From assembly GCA_003427395.1 (NCBI GenBank), contig BFEA01000076.1:2373418-2437417 (forward strand): a stretch of DNA of 64,000 bases, read 5' to 3'. The DNA is from Chara braunii. Taxonomy: Eukaryota; Streptophyta; Charophyceae; Charales; Characeae. Positions 22,016-33,002 of the stretch are shown piece by piece (position 1 is the first letter of the stretch; each line of letters starts with the position of its first letter). The position numbers and the translations under genes are program-made. The notes beneath the pieces are model-generated. The model saw only the letters and a program-made list of their open reading frames with translations. It had not been told where the DNA came from and searched no databases.

Positions 22016-22207
22016 TCAAGAATTCTTTACCGTCGCAGTCAGGACGACGATCACAGCCAAAGTCCTGTCAAGACTGGACACCCGCTCTGCAGCTCGGAGT
22101 TCGGGTATAGTGTACCACCCAGAGCAACCTGCTGGTCTGTACCGGTCCTTGGGGTGTTTTACCAGGTCGTCTAGCGTCAAATACACCTCACCCCTACTAA
22201 GTCCCAT
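22016..22207 (-). CDS. GyB leader ORF upstream of gag
   Basis: A 63-codon minus-strand ORF (MGLSRGEVYLTLDDLVKHPK, later CSGWYTIPELRAAE). Its 3' end at about 22015-22064 matches the GyC leader at 26933-26980, so this leader segment is shared between two element families. Function unknown. It may be the start of a longer gag-leader product. Confidence 0.4.
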   Translation of the reverse strand: MGLSRGEVYLTLDDLVKHPKDRYRPAGCSGWYTIPELRAAERVSSLDRTLAVIVVLTATVKNS

Positions 22208-22424
22208 GCAGACACTGGCTCACAGCCCCTATCAGATCACATGCATGGAGCCTATCGACCTGGACAGGAGTGACTCGATGCAGAAAGAGATGACAAAGTC
22301 TTGAGCAAGTACCACGGTGAGCACACAACATCCACACGACATTGGGGACAAGGTCTAAGGCTTGAAGGGTTATACCGTTCCTCGCTTCGCACTCCAGCTT
22401 GGTGGATGGGCACCGTGAACGCTC

Positions 22425-22490
22425 GCCGGTCAACCCCCGGTCAACGCCGGTCAACCCCTGGTCAATGTCGGTCAACTCCAGTCAACGCTT
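22425..22490. repeat. cluster of GGTCAAC repeats (W-box-like on minus strand)
   Basis: About six GGTCAAC or AGTCAAC words at 11-12-bp spacing. On the minus strand they read GTTGACC/T, the W-box core bound by WRKY factors in plants. They lie in the minus-strand transcript direction about 800 bp downstream of the GyB TATA box. A regulatory role is inference only. Confidence 0.5.
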
Positions 22491-22616
22491 GCTGATCAAC
22501 TTTCCAAGGTCCTGCTATGGCAGCTTCTTCCCCTTCGTCAACCTTTCCTTCCTCGTCCACGAGCTCGTTCCTCTGAGTTAGTGGCTATGGCGGACTGTCT
22601 TCTTCCTCTTCACGGG

Positions 22617-22617
22617 C

Positions 22618-22682
<65 letters not shown>

Positions 22683-22699
22683 CCCCCCCCCCCCCCCCT
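22617..22699. repeat. (TC)n tract followed by poly-C
   Basis: About 31 TC dinucleotides run into roughly 20 consecutive C residues. A simple repeat. Confidence 0.95.
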
Positions 22700-23270
22700 C
22701 CCTCTACTCCTTTGCCGCAGTCTCCTTCCTCTTCGCTGCAATCGGTGCAATGGTGCAGACGACGGAAACCAGCTCTGATGCCAGTGCAATCAGACTCGTC
22801 TTCAACTTCACTTCCAACATGCATGCATACAGATGCCAATGGCAGAAGAAACTTTCAGAAGGTAGAATGAGCAACAAGCATGAGATGGCGCACAGCGCCC
22901 ACACAGAAAACTCAGATATACTGCCCTTGGCCAGAAACTCAGTAGATGCCAGCTTGTCACAGCTTGCAGCTATGGCATCTAGACGCCCGTCTGAAATCCC
23001 ACCCGTACACTGTATCCACCATCACACACTCGCACTCAGTTACACACAGATACACACACGCTAGGATCTACCCTGAATGTCCACGCCCACACACATACAT
23101 GTTACTGCTGTCGTCAACAAAGCTGGCAGCTATGGTCGTCGTCGTCTTCCTCCTCCTCTAGCGGCTATGGCCGCTGCCCACTTCTGCTTTGGGCTCCTGC
23201 AGACCTCCAACACACAAGTCACTTCCGCATGGCTCGCAGGCGAATGGACGAATGGCTGGGTGCTGCCTCT

Positions 23271-23279
23271 TTATTTATA
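23271..23279 (-). promoter_or_regulatory. TATA box of probable GyB 5' LTR
   Basis: On the minus strand the sequence reads GGTATAAATAAAGAGG, a strong TATA context. It is oriented toward the gag gene and about 1.5 kb upstream of it. Confidence 0.5.
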
Positions 23280-23639
23280 CCGTTTCGCCGTGGTCTGGCC
23301 TGCCTTCTGTCCCCGGCCCAAGGAATGTGCAGCCCCACCTGGTACTTGCTGACTAGACAAGGTTGACTGGGACTGCGACTGGGACTGGACTGTACTTTGC
23401 TGACTCATCTACACACGACTGACTCCTACAGCCTCGAAAGGTCAAGTTGACGATTCTAGAACCTCCTAGGCTACGACTAGCTGACCCCTACAACCCCGAG
23501 CAGCCACGTTGTAACTTCTAGACTGAACCTTCACTACACTTAGGACTGATCTATAGGACTGACCCTAAACTACTAACCTGTAGGTCGTCAGCTCAAGTCC
23601 ACATGACCCAGACTACATACAGGAGACATTTGTACATCA

Positions 23640-24785
23640 GTTGAGGGAAGGTTGCGGTTTCGAACACACACAGGGTCAACGGGTAACTGTACAGGGGGGT
23701 TGGGGTAGGTCTAGGGATCAAGCCCTGGGATCTGCACTGTCACGCGAACTGGGTGAAACCGTTTCAGATCCCCTGACCTGTTCCTTACTGGGACTTCCTT
23801 CTAAGGAGTTTAGTTTTGTAGTTTTTCGACGTCTTGAGGTCTGCGGGGCTCAACCCCTGTTCTTGTCACTTGCTGGGGTCTCTCTTCTGGGCAGCCTTAG
23901 ACCGGTAGGCCATTTCTTTTCGTCTTTTTTCTGCTGTTTATGTGTAGGCCTGTAGGTCTTAGTGTTCTGTTTGTCTTAGGTCAAAGTAGAGGTCGTGTCT
24001 AGAAATAGGAGGCTGGCGAGGCACTCGGGGTTCCTTTTGCGCATTCTTCTTTTCACGAGCTGGGTGTGAGGTCGTGTTGGAGCTGGAGCACTATTTTTCA
24101 GTAGCGCGGCAGCATCATCTTCACACGCTTCTGGCAGCCATAGCTGGGGCCGAGAAGCTTTGTTGATGGCATCACTAGGCTAGGCATGCAAGTACTGAAG
24201 AGCGCTTCCTCCTATTTGTGTGCTGTTGGGGTTTGGGAAGCTGCCACTAAGCAGCTCCTTGAAGTCTGCCTCTATGTGGGGGGCCTTCATCTTCATCGAG
24301 TTGTTCTTCTTCTCCTTCATCCTGGGAGCTGCGCTCCCCCGCTGAGCGGACACATCGTCTGCAGCTGGGCTTCACAAGTGGTGCAAAGGGACATGTTGGA
24401 TTTAGGACGGTGTGTGGCGATTGGCATGCTTGATAGGTTGGGTGCTCACAAGCACCATAGCTAGAGCTTGAGGAACAGGTCAGGGAGGAAGAAGAAGACT
24501 CCTGGATATTTCGATGAAACTTTGTAAATAATTGGTCCATCGGTGTTGATAACGTGGTTGGGATTCTTGGGGAAATTCGTGTTGCTGATTGAATTGGGGA
24601 GGGACGGTAATTTAGAATTGATTTTCAATTCAATTCTATTTCGGGTATTTGTGTGTTCCGCTGTGTATTTTCCTCATCTGGTTTTGGTGTGGATTGCTCT
24701 CTCCAAGTCCACTTGTCATTGCGCATGTGTATGGGCACGTGTGGATGCCATGTTGGATTTCGTTTCAATCAGGCACATAGCATAA
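23640..24785. other. unassigned spacer
   Basis: No ORF, RNA or repeat that I can support. Short ORFs on both strands have no recognisable content. Confidence 0.35.
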
Positions 24786-24832
24786 TCATGGAAAATCATG
24801 GAAAATAGTAAATACATGCAAAACATTTTTAC

Positions 24833-25219
24833 CAGAAGTACAAGATGCAGTACCGTCTTGCATTTGGCGATCGATCTTGGCTGGTGCTGGCAGTCTGGTT
24901 GGAGTGGAACTCTGTGACTCCGAGAACTTAGGTTTCTTTGGCCTTTTCTGGGAAGCAGCTTGATGATTTGCTGATGTCACGCTAACACCTCGTGCACTTG
25001 GAGTTGTTTCCCGCTTTTGCTCATTCAGTGAACTACCTTTCCTCACAGGACTAGTTCGCCTGACCCCCACCGGACTAGTTGGGCTGAACCCCACAGGACT
25101 AGCTGGGCTGAGCCCCACAGGACTAGTTGGGCTGACCCTGGATGGTGGACTCGTCTGATGTTGTAAAGCGCCAAAGGACACTGGCATCCCTTTCAGGTAC
25201 TTCTGTATCCTCTTCTTTC
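24833..25219 (-). CDS. possible host exon encoding a Ser/Pro-rich segment
   Basis: A 129-codon open minus-strand stretch is bounded by a good acceptor (CGACTGCAG before it) and a donor (GTAAAAATG after it). The peptide starts KKRIQKYLKGMPVSFGALQ. It then has about four imperfect SP(T/A)SPVG(L/F/V) repeats and a basic tail (KRPKKPKF). The pattern suits a disordered, possibly nuclear or cytoskeletal protein, but I recognise no family. It is not retroelement-like, which makes it one of the few candidate host genes. Its neighbouring exons are not identified; GyC inserted about 240 bp upstream of it. Confidence 0.35.
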
Positions 25220-25440
25220 CTGCAGTCGAAATCATTTACAACACAGTTGCGAAAAAACCAACAAATACAGTCAGGAACAACAGCGGCCTGAGGAAGAAAT
25301 GATGGACCTCAACAATTTTTCGAGTTATCTGCATTATATTGCAAGAGCCAAATGGAAAGTGGTCTGTAACATTCCATCTAACGCAGAAATGGGACGGCTG
25401 CGACCTTCACAGAGAGTTATTCACAATCATATCATCTCAG

Positions 25441-25456
25441 TATCCTTTGTGACAAA
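25441..25456 (+). other. left half of a possible small exon split by GyC
   Basis: An acceptor-like ATCATCTCAG precedes this segment. With the flank resuming at 57647 it reads as a 78-bp open stretch that ends at a CACAG/GTACGC donor (57708). The uninterrupted site is inferred by removing GyC and one CAAA duplicate. Opposite in strand to the Ser/Pro-rich exon, so at most one of the two calls need be right. Confidence 0.2.
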
Positions 25457-26323
25457 TGTGAGGAATGTGTCCTGCCCTAGACAACATGCATATGTCCTGA
25501 CTGTGGCCCCCAGCAAGACACGTGCCCGCCCTAAGTGAAGGCGGGCCTGAATATCCACGACAGGCCCTTCTCTCAGCATTTTCCAATATGGGTCTCAGAC
25601 AGTTGCTGCACGCCAGTTGGTTGAAGTGAACCCTGGGCTCTTCCGGAAGAAGCAGCTGCGTCAGGCAGTTGAGCCCAGGACACAGGTGGTTGCGCCCTGG
25701 GCACACGCAGTGTGAGGCCGCCACTGGGGCCCGACCAGAAGCTACTGGAAACTTCCACGGCCAGGCCCAGACAGTCCAGCAGCAGCAGCATCTCCCATAT
25801 AGGGAGGAGGCCAGGCAGGCAATGCGGACACGCTGCTGCGATTCAGCGCAAGTGTCTGCATTGCGCTAGCGCTGGCTGGGGCGCGCGCGGGCGCTGAGAG
25901 GTGCTGGGCGCTACAGGGCAGCGGGGTGCCAAGCGGCCATTGCCGGGCTGCAGGGGTGGGTGGTCAAGGGGTGATGAGGGGAGTTGAGAATACGCACCTG
26001 GTGTATGTGGGAGGTCGGCATTGGTGTTGACGGCATGTGCATTGGTCTTTGAAGTCGAAGTGAGCCTGTTGCACGGATGTAGATAGCCTAGGTAGGATGA
26101 GTAGAGTAGGCTGGGCGCGGGGCGCTAGACAGTAGGAGCGAAATTGAATACTGTGTTGGTGTGGCCTGAGGGCTTGGACATTGGCTCACGAGTTCACTGT
26201 ATCGCTGTTATTCGGATGGAATCTTGGTGCACTTGATCTCTCTGCTTGTTACATGACTATCTGGACTTCTGCATGATTTTGCAATTTGGTTACTGTATAT
26301 CGCTCTCGCTCATATTCTTTGCA
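25457..26323 (+). repeat. GyC 5' LTR
   Basis: It begins TGTGAGGAATGTGTCC and ends CATATTCTTTGCA, three bases before the PBS. Compared with the 3' copy it lacks segments in the GGCC-rich middle and the GAAGGCGACGG part, each apparently lost between short direct repeats. The same family is present inverted at 58306-59518. Confidence 0.88.
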
Positions 26324-26326
26324 ATT

Positions 26327-26344
26327 TGGTATCAGAGCTGGTTC
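26327..26344 (+). other. GyC primer binding site (tRNA-iMet type)
   Basis: TGGTATCAGAGCTGGTTC lies 3 bp after the LTR end. TGGTATCAGAGC is the standard plant initiator-tRNA-Met PBS. Confidence 0.92.
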
Positions 26345-27343
26345 AAGATCGCCATCATCTGGTGCTGGCGACATTGTTACCTGGTGTGATGACGCTGCTT
26401 CTGTGCAGTAAGGATACATTGGCGCTGTGCTGATGAGAGCATGCTGATGTGGCATTCGGCTGAGGACCTGAGGTGGCACTACATTGCGCTGTGGGTGGTA
26501 CCGAAGCTATGACCGGTCATCGAAATGCAAATTCGCTCAATTGGTGAGAAATCTGTGGTTGGGGGCAGCTATCTCCACATACGTTGCTCCCTTACCTCAT
26601 CTTCCCTTTCAATCTCTTCTTACCGTGAGGAAGTGAGTCCAACCTTGAGTGTCCTCTGTTTAGAAAGGAGTAGTGAGCGCTCTACCTTGAGAGACGACAT
26701 TCTTCCCAGTAGCGCATCTGGCAGGAGAGGGCGGTGCCTCTGAAGGGCCCTGGTCGAAGCACGAGTCACGGTCACCATGCCAACCCATGGGAGCAGTACA
26801 CACAGGCCATGATGCTTTGTCCTTTAAGGCTCTTTGCTGCGCTGATAGAGGGATCGTGGACTGACCAGTCCTATGCAGATGCTTCCCAGACCGTCTATAA
26901 ACATTTCTGGGGGGGATCTGAACTGTACACAGTGGCTGTGATCGTCGTCCTATCTGCGACGTTAAATAATTCCTGAGGACCTTGGGGGCTGTCCTTAAAC
27001 TGCCTCTTGATCACCCAGATCAGTCAGACGGAAGGCTCGTTGCACACAAGGGTAAAGAAAGGGCAGTGCTGGTCATAAGCGAATTCCTGGGCACTGGGGT
27101 GGGCCGTTAATGCACACCTTAGACACCGCTGCTTGATGATGCGGAAAGGTACGATTGGATACAGGGGAACGTACCAATTGATGCTCAACTGTATATCACA
27201 ACCATATCCATTGTGCATACATCTGCTCACATGATTTATTTTTATTTTTTATTAGGTGGTGGACAGACTGCTAACACCTAACAGACAGCTTAGATTAGTA
27301 CTGAAGTCTTCTATCATAGCCAGTTCTTATTGAAGCTGTTGTG
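26345..27343 (+). other. GyC leader region
   Basis: Noncoding or decayed. The segment 26933-26980 matches the reverse complement of 22015-22064 in the GyB leader. No intact ORF. Confidence 0.5.
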
Positions 27344-27351
27344 AGTGAAAC

Positions 27352-27936
27352 CATGGCTATGATCCGGGCGTCCACACCGCCGTCCAGACGGTCCGGATTT
27401 GGTCCGGAATCCGGACGTCCGGTCAAGACGGTCCGGATCTGCCAAATTTCGAGGAAAAAAAAAAAAAAAAAAAANNNNNNNNNNNNNNNNNNNNNNNNNN
27501 NNNNNNNNNNNNNNNNNNNNNNNNNNNNNNNNNNNNNNNNNNNNNNNNNNNNNNTGCTTTTTTGGGGGGTCCGGACATGCTCTCTCTCTATAATAATTTA
27601 TTAGACAACCCCAAGTTTTTTATTATGAATAATTCATTACCTTTTATTCATTTTTTTAAATTTTTTTAAGTCTCTTTTTAAGCTTTTTATAGTTTTTGAC
27701 TTTTAACTCAAGTTTGGTTAGGAATTCTGACATGACTCTGAGGCAAAAGTGGTTTGCATTGACTTTTTTTTCAGATTTTTTTTTTTTTAATGGTCCGGAC
27801 ATTTTTCGGACCTGTCGAGACATCCGGACCGTTTGGATCCCCCCGTGTCCGGAGGTCCGGAAATGTCCGGAAACTACCGGACACGGGTCCGGTTCCATGT
27901 CCGGAAATGTTCGGGTCCGGGTCCGGCGTAGCCATG
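27352..27936. mobile_element. non-autonomous hAT-like DNA transposon
   Basis: The identical 8-bp duplication AGTGAAAC flanks the element (27344-27351 and 27937-27944). The ends are inverted: CATGGCTATG on the left and CATGGCTACG reading in from the right. Both subterminal regions are packed with GTCCGGA and TCCGGAC words in both orientations, as expected for transposase-binding subterminal repeats. The centre is AT-rich and contains an 80-N gap. No transposase is encoded. The 8-bp duplication is the hAT hallmark; a related 8-bp-TSD superfamily cannot be excluded. Confidence 0.75.
27475..27554. other. assembly gap (80 N)
   Basis: It lies after an A run inside the hAT-like element. Confidence 0.95.
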
Positions 27937-28164
27937 AGTGAAACTAATCAAGGTAAGATTAGATCATGTGTACAGTTCGTGTAGATGTTGTTAATACCGT
28001 TTGAACAATAGCCTAGGTAACTTGCCGAATATTATTTCATTTTTATTTATTTTTTTCAACTCGGTCAGACATGTTGTGGTAGGCCCCACAAAGGGCAGCA
28101 GTGCAGACAGTGTCTGCCTAGCTGATGAGTGGACCAGGCAGTAGTGAGGATAGATCTGTAGGAA

Positions 28165-28380
28165 GGAGGGTGACACGTCAAGAGTCCCTTAGGATTCCAA
28201 TCGTCCCGACGTCCCCCAAGCTTTACCGCCTGAGGGAGAAAGGGCTATACGATGGGAGGTAGTAGTTGAACGTTTGCAGAGGGTTAGAGAAGCGGCAGCA
28301 GCAGCTGAGCAATTGTTTGCAGCGGCAACAACCACTGCAGCAGCTATGGCTACTTTCGCTGCTTCCTCCAGTTAGCAGAG
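28165..28380 (+). pseudogene. GyC gag N-terminal remnant
   Basis: Two short frames read KLYRLREKGLYDGR and then VERLQRVREAAAAAEQLFAA with an Ala/Thr-rich stretch, ending at TAG. The style is that of a gag N-terminus with a coiled coil. Sequence jumps directly to mid-RT at about 28400, so the capsid, knuckle, protease and RT palm are deleted. Confidence 0.5.
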
Positions 28381-28404
28381 TGTAGGCATGTCGACCACAT
28401 CCAG

Positions 28405-29340
28405 CCTTATACTTGGGTCATGAGATATCCGCGGAATGGATAAGGCCCGAAGATGCCAAGGTGGCTAGCAGTCGTGATTGGCCACGACCTCAGTCTGTGA
28501 CCAAGGTCAGATCTTTCTTAGGAATGACCGACTACTATCGCAACATTTTGAAAAATTATAGCACCGTGGTCGCCCTTTTGACTGATCTAACTCGCCTTGA
28601 CACGCCATGGGAATTAACCGACGAGTGTGAGGCAACTTTCAAGCGTCTAAAGCATGCTCTCATGCACCATGAGGTTCTCATGGTCCCCGATCCGGAAAGG
28701 CCATTGTTGTGACCACTGACGCAAGCCAATATGGCATTGGCTCAACAGGAAGGGAAGAAGTTGAGGCCGATCGAGTACATGAGTAAGAAAATGTCATCAA
28801 AGAAGTTGGCCAAGTCCACCTACGAAAGGGAACTCTATATCCTTTACAAAGCCCTTGTCCACTAGAGACACTATCTGTTGGGAAGGTCTTCAACTTTAGA
28901 ACTGGATCAAGACACAACATGTCCTCTCTGATGCACTCAAACGCTAGATTGAGGTCATAGACCAGTATGCCTTCAAGCTAGATTATGTGAAGGGAGAGTA
29001 CAACAAGGTTGCTGATGCGTTGTCACGTAGGGCACACAACCTAGGTGCGCTAATTACTGAGTTTGGATTATCTGACGATGTAAATCGGTCAATGGTGGAA
29101 GCCTACAAGGAAGACCTTGTCACGATGGACATCATACGCAAACTTGAGGCCCAAGACAAGGCCACATCCGATGAGTTTGTGATGGTGGATGGGTTCCTCT
29201 TTCTTGAAAAGGCAGTATTCAAGAGATTAGCTGTTCTATCTAGCGAGATTTTGCGTAGTTTGTTTCAAGACAGGATTCGAGAGATTAGTTGTTCCATCTA
29301 GTGAGATTTTGCGTAGTTTGTTTTTAGGAGAGTGTCATGA
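28405..29340 (+). pseudogene. GyC RT thumb and RNase H remnant
   Basis: It starts inside RT at a LGHEISAEWIRPEDAKVA block and continues WPRPQSVTKVRSFLGMTDYY. The RNase H block is partly shifted (LAQQEGKKLRPIEYMSKKM, AKSTYERELY). The TDHQTLKW segment is destroyed. KGEYNKVADALSRR, the RNase H end, is intact. A roughly 54-bp duplication near 29225-29325 repeats the SEILRSLF codons. Compare the better copy in GyD. Confidence 0.8.
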
Positions 29341-30115
29341 TGCAACAAGACATTTTGGCTATAAAAAGACTAGTGCAAATCTGGTACAGCGATTATGGTG
29401 ACCTGGTATGCTAGATGAAGCCAAGCAGTACATGCAGACTTGTCAAGTCTGTCAGCAGGACAAGCCGCGAACTCAAGCTCCGCTTGGGTTACTCAAGCCC
29501 TTGCCCATTCCTGCTGGTCCGGGATGGAGCGTCTCCATGGACTTCATGGATACCCTCGTGACCAGCAAGAATGGCAAGAGGCATATCTTCATTATAGTTG
29601 ATAGGTTTACTAAGTACGCTAGACTGATTGTCATGTCAGAGACTGCAAGGACTAAACACGTCATCAAGTTATTTATGGATAACTGGGTGCGTGACTTTGG
29701 ACTGCCAAAGGCTATTGTTAGTGATAGAGATGTTCGTTTCACCATTGAAATGGGGAAGAAGACTGCAGAACAGATGGGCAGCCAACTCCAAATGACTTCT
29801 GGGAGTCATCCCGAAGCCAACGGGCAAGCTGGACAGATGAACCAAGTGGTGCAACATCTGCTGAGGCATTACATTAAGCCCAGCCAAGATGACTGGGATG
29901 AGAAGTTACCTCTCATCGCCAGCCTGTACAACAATGTTGTGCACAGCACCACCGACGTCAGTCCTAATCAGCTGCACCTGGGGTCGAAGCCTAGATCTGC
30001 TCTAGACTTCCTCCTGCCTGAAAATCGATCTGTTGCAACTCCTGGAACCATAAAATTTGGTGTCCAATATGAGAAGTTGCTGCAGCAAGCTGTCGAACAC
30101 ATCCAGCAATCTTAA
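29341..30115 (+). pseudogene. GyC integrase
   Basis: The HHCC finger is interrupted by a stop before MLDEAKQYMQTCQVC. The 235-codon open part has catalytic Asp 45 (SMDFMD) and Asp 106 (SDRDVRF). The Glu position, 36 residues on, is Gly 142 (NGQAGQMNQ; GyD has NGQAEQMNR). The gene ends at TAA before the C-terminal module. It would integrate element cDNA but is inactive here. Confidence 0.85.
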
Positions 30116-30231
30116 GAAGCAATGATTGCTTTTGAGAGCAAACATCGACGACAGTCCACATTTTAGGTAGGGGAACGTGTCTGGGTTAGTCTAGTGAGCT
30201 AGGACAGGAATTCGACATCTCTAGGAAACTA

Positions 30232-30648
30232 ATGTCTCAATACTTCGGTCCTTGGGAAGTCTTAGATATCGCGGATAGTGAGTTGGATGGTCCCTCCTCG
30301 TATGTGATTCAAATCCCTGGTCACTTGCGCACTTACCCTGTGTTTCACGCCTCAATGCTTGCACCTTTCCCTGTGACACAGCAGTTCCCATGGAGATCAA
30401 TATTGGACGTCGACGACATTTTGGAACACCGAGACATGCCTGTCCCTAAGCCTATCGGTAGAGGAAGACTGTCGAAACCCAAGAGGGAATACCGGATCAG
30501 ATTCAGGCATCACACGGATCCAAAAGAAGACAGATGGTTCAACAGAGAGGAACTGATTGAAACAGCACCTCATTTTGTGGCAGACTATGAAAGAAGGTTG
30601 AAGGGGAAGGCTCCTGCATCTCAGCAGAGTTTTGCTAATGGAGTGTGA
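30232..30648 (+). pseudogene. GyC integrase C-terminus with GPY/F and chromodomain
   Basis: An open 138-codon piece. YFGPWEVL is the GPY/F module, followed by PVFHASMLAPF. DVDDILEHRD then leads to a chromodomain-like REYRIRFRHH...KEDRWFNREEL...VADYERRLKG ending. Chromodomains steer integration toward marked chromatin in chromoviruses. The stop codon TGA lies within the first bases of the 3' LTR. Upstream frame breaks separate it from the integrase core. Confidence 0.8.
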
Positions 30649-31228
30649 GGAATGTGTCCTCATAGGGCCCTACACTACATGCATATGTCCTCGCTGTGGC
30701 ACGTGCCGGCCCTAAGTGAAGGCGGGCCTGAATATCCACGAGAGGCCCTTATCTCAACATTTTCCAATACGGGTCTAAGACAGTTGCTGCATGCCAGTTG
30801 GTTGAAGTGCAACCTGGGCCTCACCCTGGGCTCTTCCAGAAGAAGCAACTGCGTCAGGCAGTTGAGCCCAGGACACAGGTGGTTGTGCCCTAGGCGCACG
30901 CAGTGTGAGGCCAACACACCACGAAGTGGCCACGGGCCAATGCAAACACAGCAAACATTCGGAGCCTGGATAATCCTGGGTGTGCCCGACTGCAAAGGGC
31001 CCAGGCCCTCAACTGTAGACTTGGGCCTGGGCGCAAACACTGGGGCCCGACCAGAAGCTACTGGAAACTTCCACGGCCAGACCCAAACAGTCCCAGCAGC
31101 AGCAGCATCTCCCATATAGGGAGGAGGCCAGCCAGTCTTTGGCATTCTGGCTTAGGCAGGCAATGCGGACACGCTGCTGCGATTCAGCGCAAGTGTCTGC
31201 ACTGCACTACTGGCTGGGGCGCGCACGG
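30644..31228 (+). repeat. GyC 3' LTR, first part
   Basis: It starts TGTGAGGAATGTGTCC like the 5' LTR and includes GGCC-rich segments that the 5' copy lacks. It is cut after GGGGCGCGCACGG by the GIANT 5' end. Confidence 0.9.
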
Positions 31229-32338
31229 TGTCGGAGGGCACGGTGTCCCGGCCCTCCTTTGTGTGCCAAGTCCTCACTCGGTACTAACTCCTGACATCTG
31301 TGACTTGTCATGGAAGTTCCAGAACCTTCATTGCGGAACGGGGATTTCCGGGTTGTACGATGACGTGGACCAGCCCTGCTTGGCGCTTGCTTCAACAAAA
31401 AGGTGCGCCGCATGACTTTCCGTTGGTCCACGCAAGCTCAGCGCCCTGCTGTACAGCAGAGATACGACCGGCCTGTGGCCGTGGTGGCCGCCGGGTTCGC
31501 CCTGGGACGCGGAAGTAGAAGGGTTGGCACTGCCTTACATACTGCGCGCCAAGCACCTTCTTCCCAGGCTATGGGATAGGTACACGGGACAGGTCACTAT
31601 CAAGAAGAAAAGGTTTGATAAGGGGATAAAAGAAAATAAAATGTGCAGGGGTAAAAGGGAAAGTTCAGCGTCGGAACTGCACTTAGATCGTTACCCCTGC
31701 CTTAATCTGGGATAATCCAATGATATCGGGTCACTATACTGTTGAGTTTTTCTCCTTTCATTATTATTATCATTATTACTAGCCTTATTATTAGTGTTCT
31801 TATTTTCCTTTTCCTTTGGCGCAGTCCTTCGTGGGAGAACAGCTAGCCGTTCGAATTCGAACCCGAATGGTTCGATGGACCAGAATAGTTCAATGCTCTG
31901 GTCGGTTCGACTCTTCGCCTTAGTTCTGCAATTGGACTGCTTGACAGATCGCCGCGCGGCTGGGCCTCAAAAGAGGAGCACCCGCGGCCGCATTGGTAGG
32001 AGGAATATCACCCCCTGCAGAAGGTCATAAACCCCCTCCTTGCCATCGGACGCGGGTACCCATCAGGGGTGGCGTTCTGGTGCTTTTAACAGGAAGGAAA
32101 TAGGTGGTCGGTATCCCGTTACGGGACCGCCTCACCGCCGCTGCTGGTCAGTAGTAGCGTTGCAGAGTCCTCAAGGTGAAAGTAGCAAGAGGTCTAGTCT
32201 GTACTACGACCGTTGAGCTACAAATTCCGACTCTTCAAAAAAAAATTATTTGAGATTATATTTATTTTATTAATTATACACTTTAAATTATTATTTGAAT
32301 TCTCTTCAACACGCCGGGATCGCGGCTCTTCTAAGTTC

Positions 32339-32346
32339 TATAAAAG
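32339..32346 (+). promoter_or_regulatory. TATA box, GIANT 5' LTR
   Basis: TATAAAAG lies in a region that switches from AT-rich to GC-rich. It is conserved in position in the 3' LTR and LTR-A. Confidence 0.7.
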
Positions 32347-32515
32347 AAGGAGTCCTTGGGTCTCCCGGCAAGCGAGGCTATCGTGCTGCGAGTAGGATAG
32401 TGGTAGCTCGCTGAGGTCCTCTGTTCTTGACGGATCTGAGTCTGGTTAGCCATCACCCACTCACAGGGTATGAGTGTGGGCGGAGCGCTAGTGCTGGCTA
32501 TCTGGCGGCCAATTA

Positions 32516-32521
32516 AATAAA
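32516..32521 (+). promoter_or_regulatory. polyadenylation-signal-like AATAAA, 5' LTR
   Basis: AATAAA sits about 175 bp downstream of the TATA box, matching 51080-51085 in the 3' LTR. If used, R is about 150-200 bp and U5 about 6.1 kb. Confidence 0.4.
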
Positions 32522-32649
32522 GGGTATCAGCTGGCTACCTCGTTGTGCTGGCGCAGCTAGCTTGAGCCCAAGAAGGCAGGAGCAATGTGTGTCTGTGCGA
32601 GCCGAGTGCCTATTCCTGGAGACAAGACTGTCTATTCTGAGTGAAAACC

Positions 32650-33002
32650 ATGACGTTGCACGGGTATAGGCCTGGGTACTGGTATCACCAGGCCCGTTGG
32701 AAGCCCGTGTCCGGAAGGGCCCTGGATTACCGTCATACTCAATTACGACGGTGGAGATGAACTGCTACTGAAGATCAACGTGGAGGGAGCAAGAGAGGGG
32801 GAGATTGAAGATCAACGTGGAGGGAGCAAGAGAGGGGGAGATGCGGACCAACCCGAAGCTCCAAGATGCGATTTCGGAGGCGAGAGACCGAGCGGAGAGG
32901 CGCTGCAGACGGGACGGAGTGACGGCAAGGCTACAGATAACGGTGGCTTACCACGAGACTGAGACCTCGATGGACACAGCGGACCTGGAACAAGTCCACT
33001 AG
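32650..33002 (+). pseudogene. LTR ORF-a, 5' LTR copy (frameshifted)
   Basis: It starts MTLHGYRPGYWYHQARWKP like the 3' copy. Two bases are missing in the GTCCGG(GG)AAGGG run, and a 36-37-bp duplication follows, so the frame breaks. The C-terminal part (MRTNPKLQDAISEARDRAER) is open again. See the 3' LTR copy for the intact form. Confidence 0.6.

Larger units (their letters stand above)
18345..23640 (-). mobile_element. GyB: minus-strand Ty3/gypsy relic
   Basis: Reading leftward the order is leader ORF, gag with a CCHC knuckle, protease and RT, then an abrupt end at 18345 after PEDDKIA. RNase H and integrase are therefore missing. A minus-strand TATA at 23271-23279 and a TG-type end near 23639 suggest its 5' LTR lies at the right. 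I could not find its PBS, and no second LTR is present. The RT wording ([26 protein letters not shown]) is ordinary plant-type gypsy. Confidence 0.7.

Noticed and set aside
22581-22839. Leu/Ser and Arg/Glu repeat ORFs
   Set aside because: Translation of a (TC)n plus poly-C tract.
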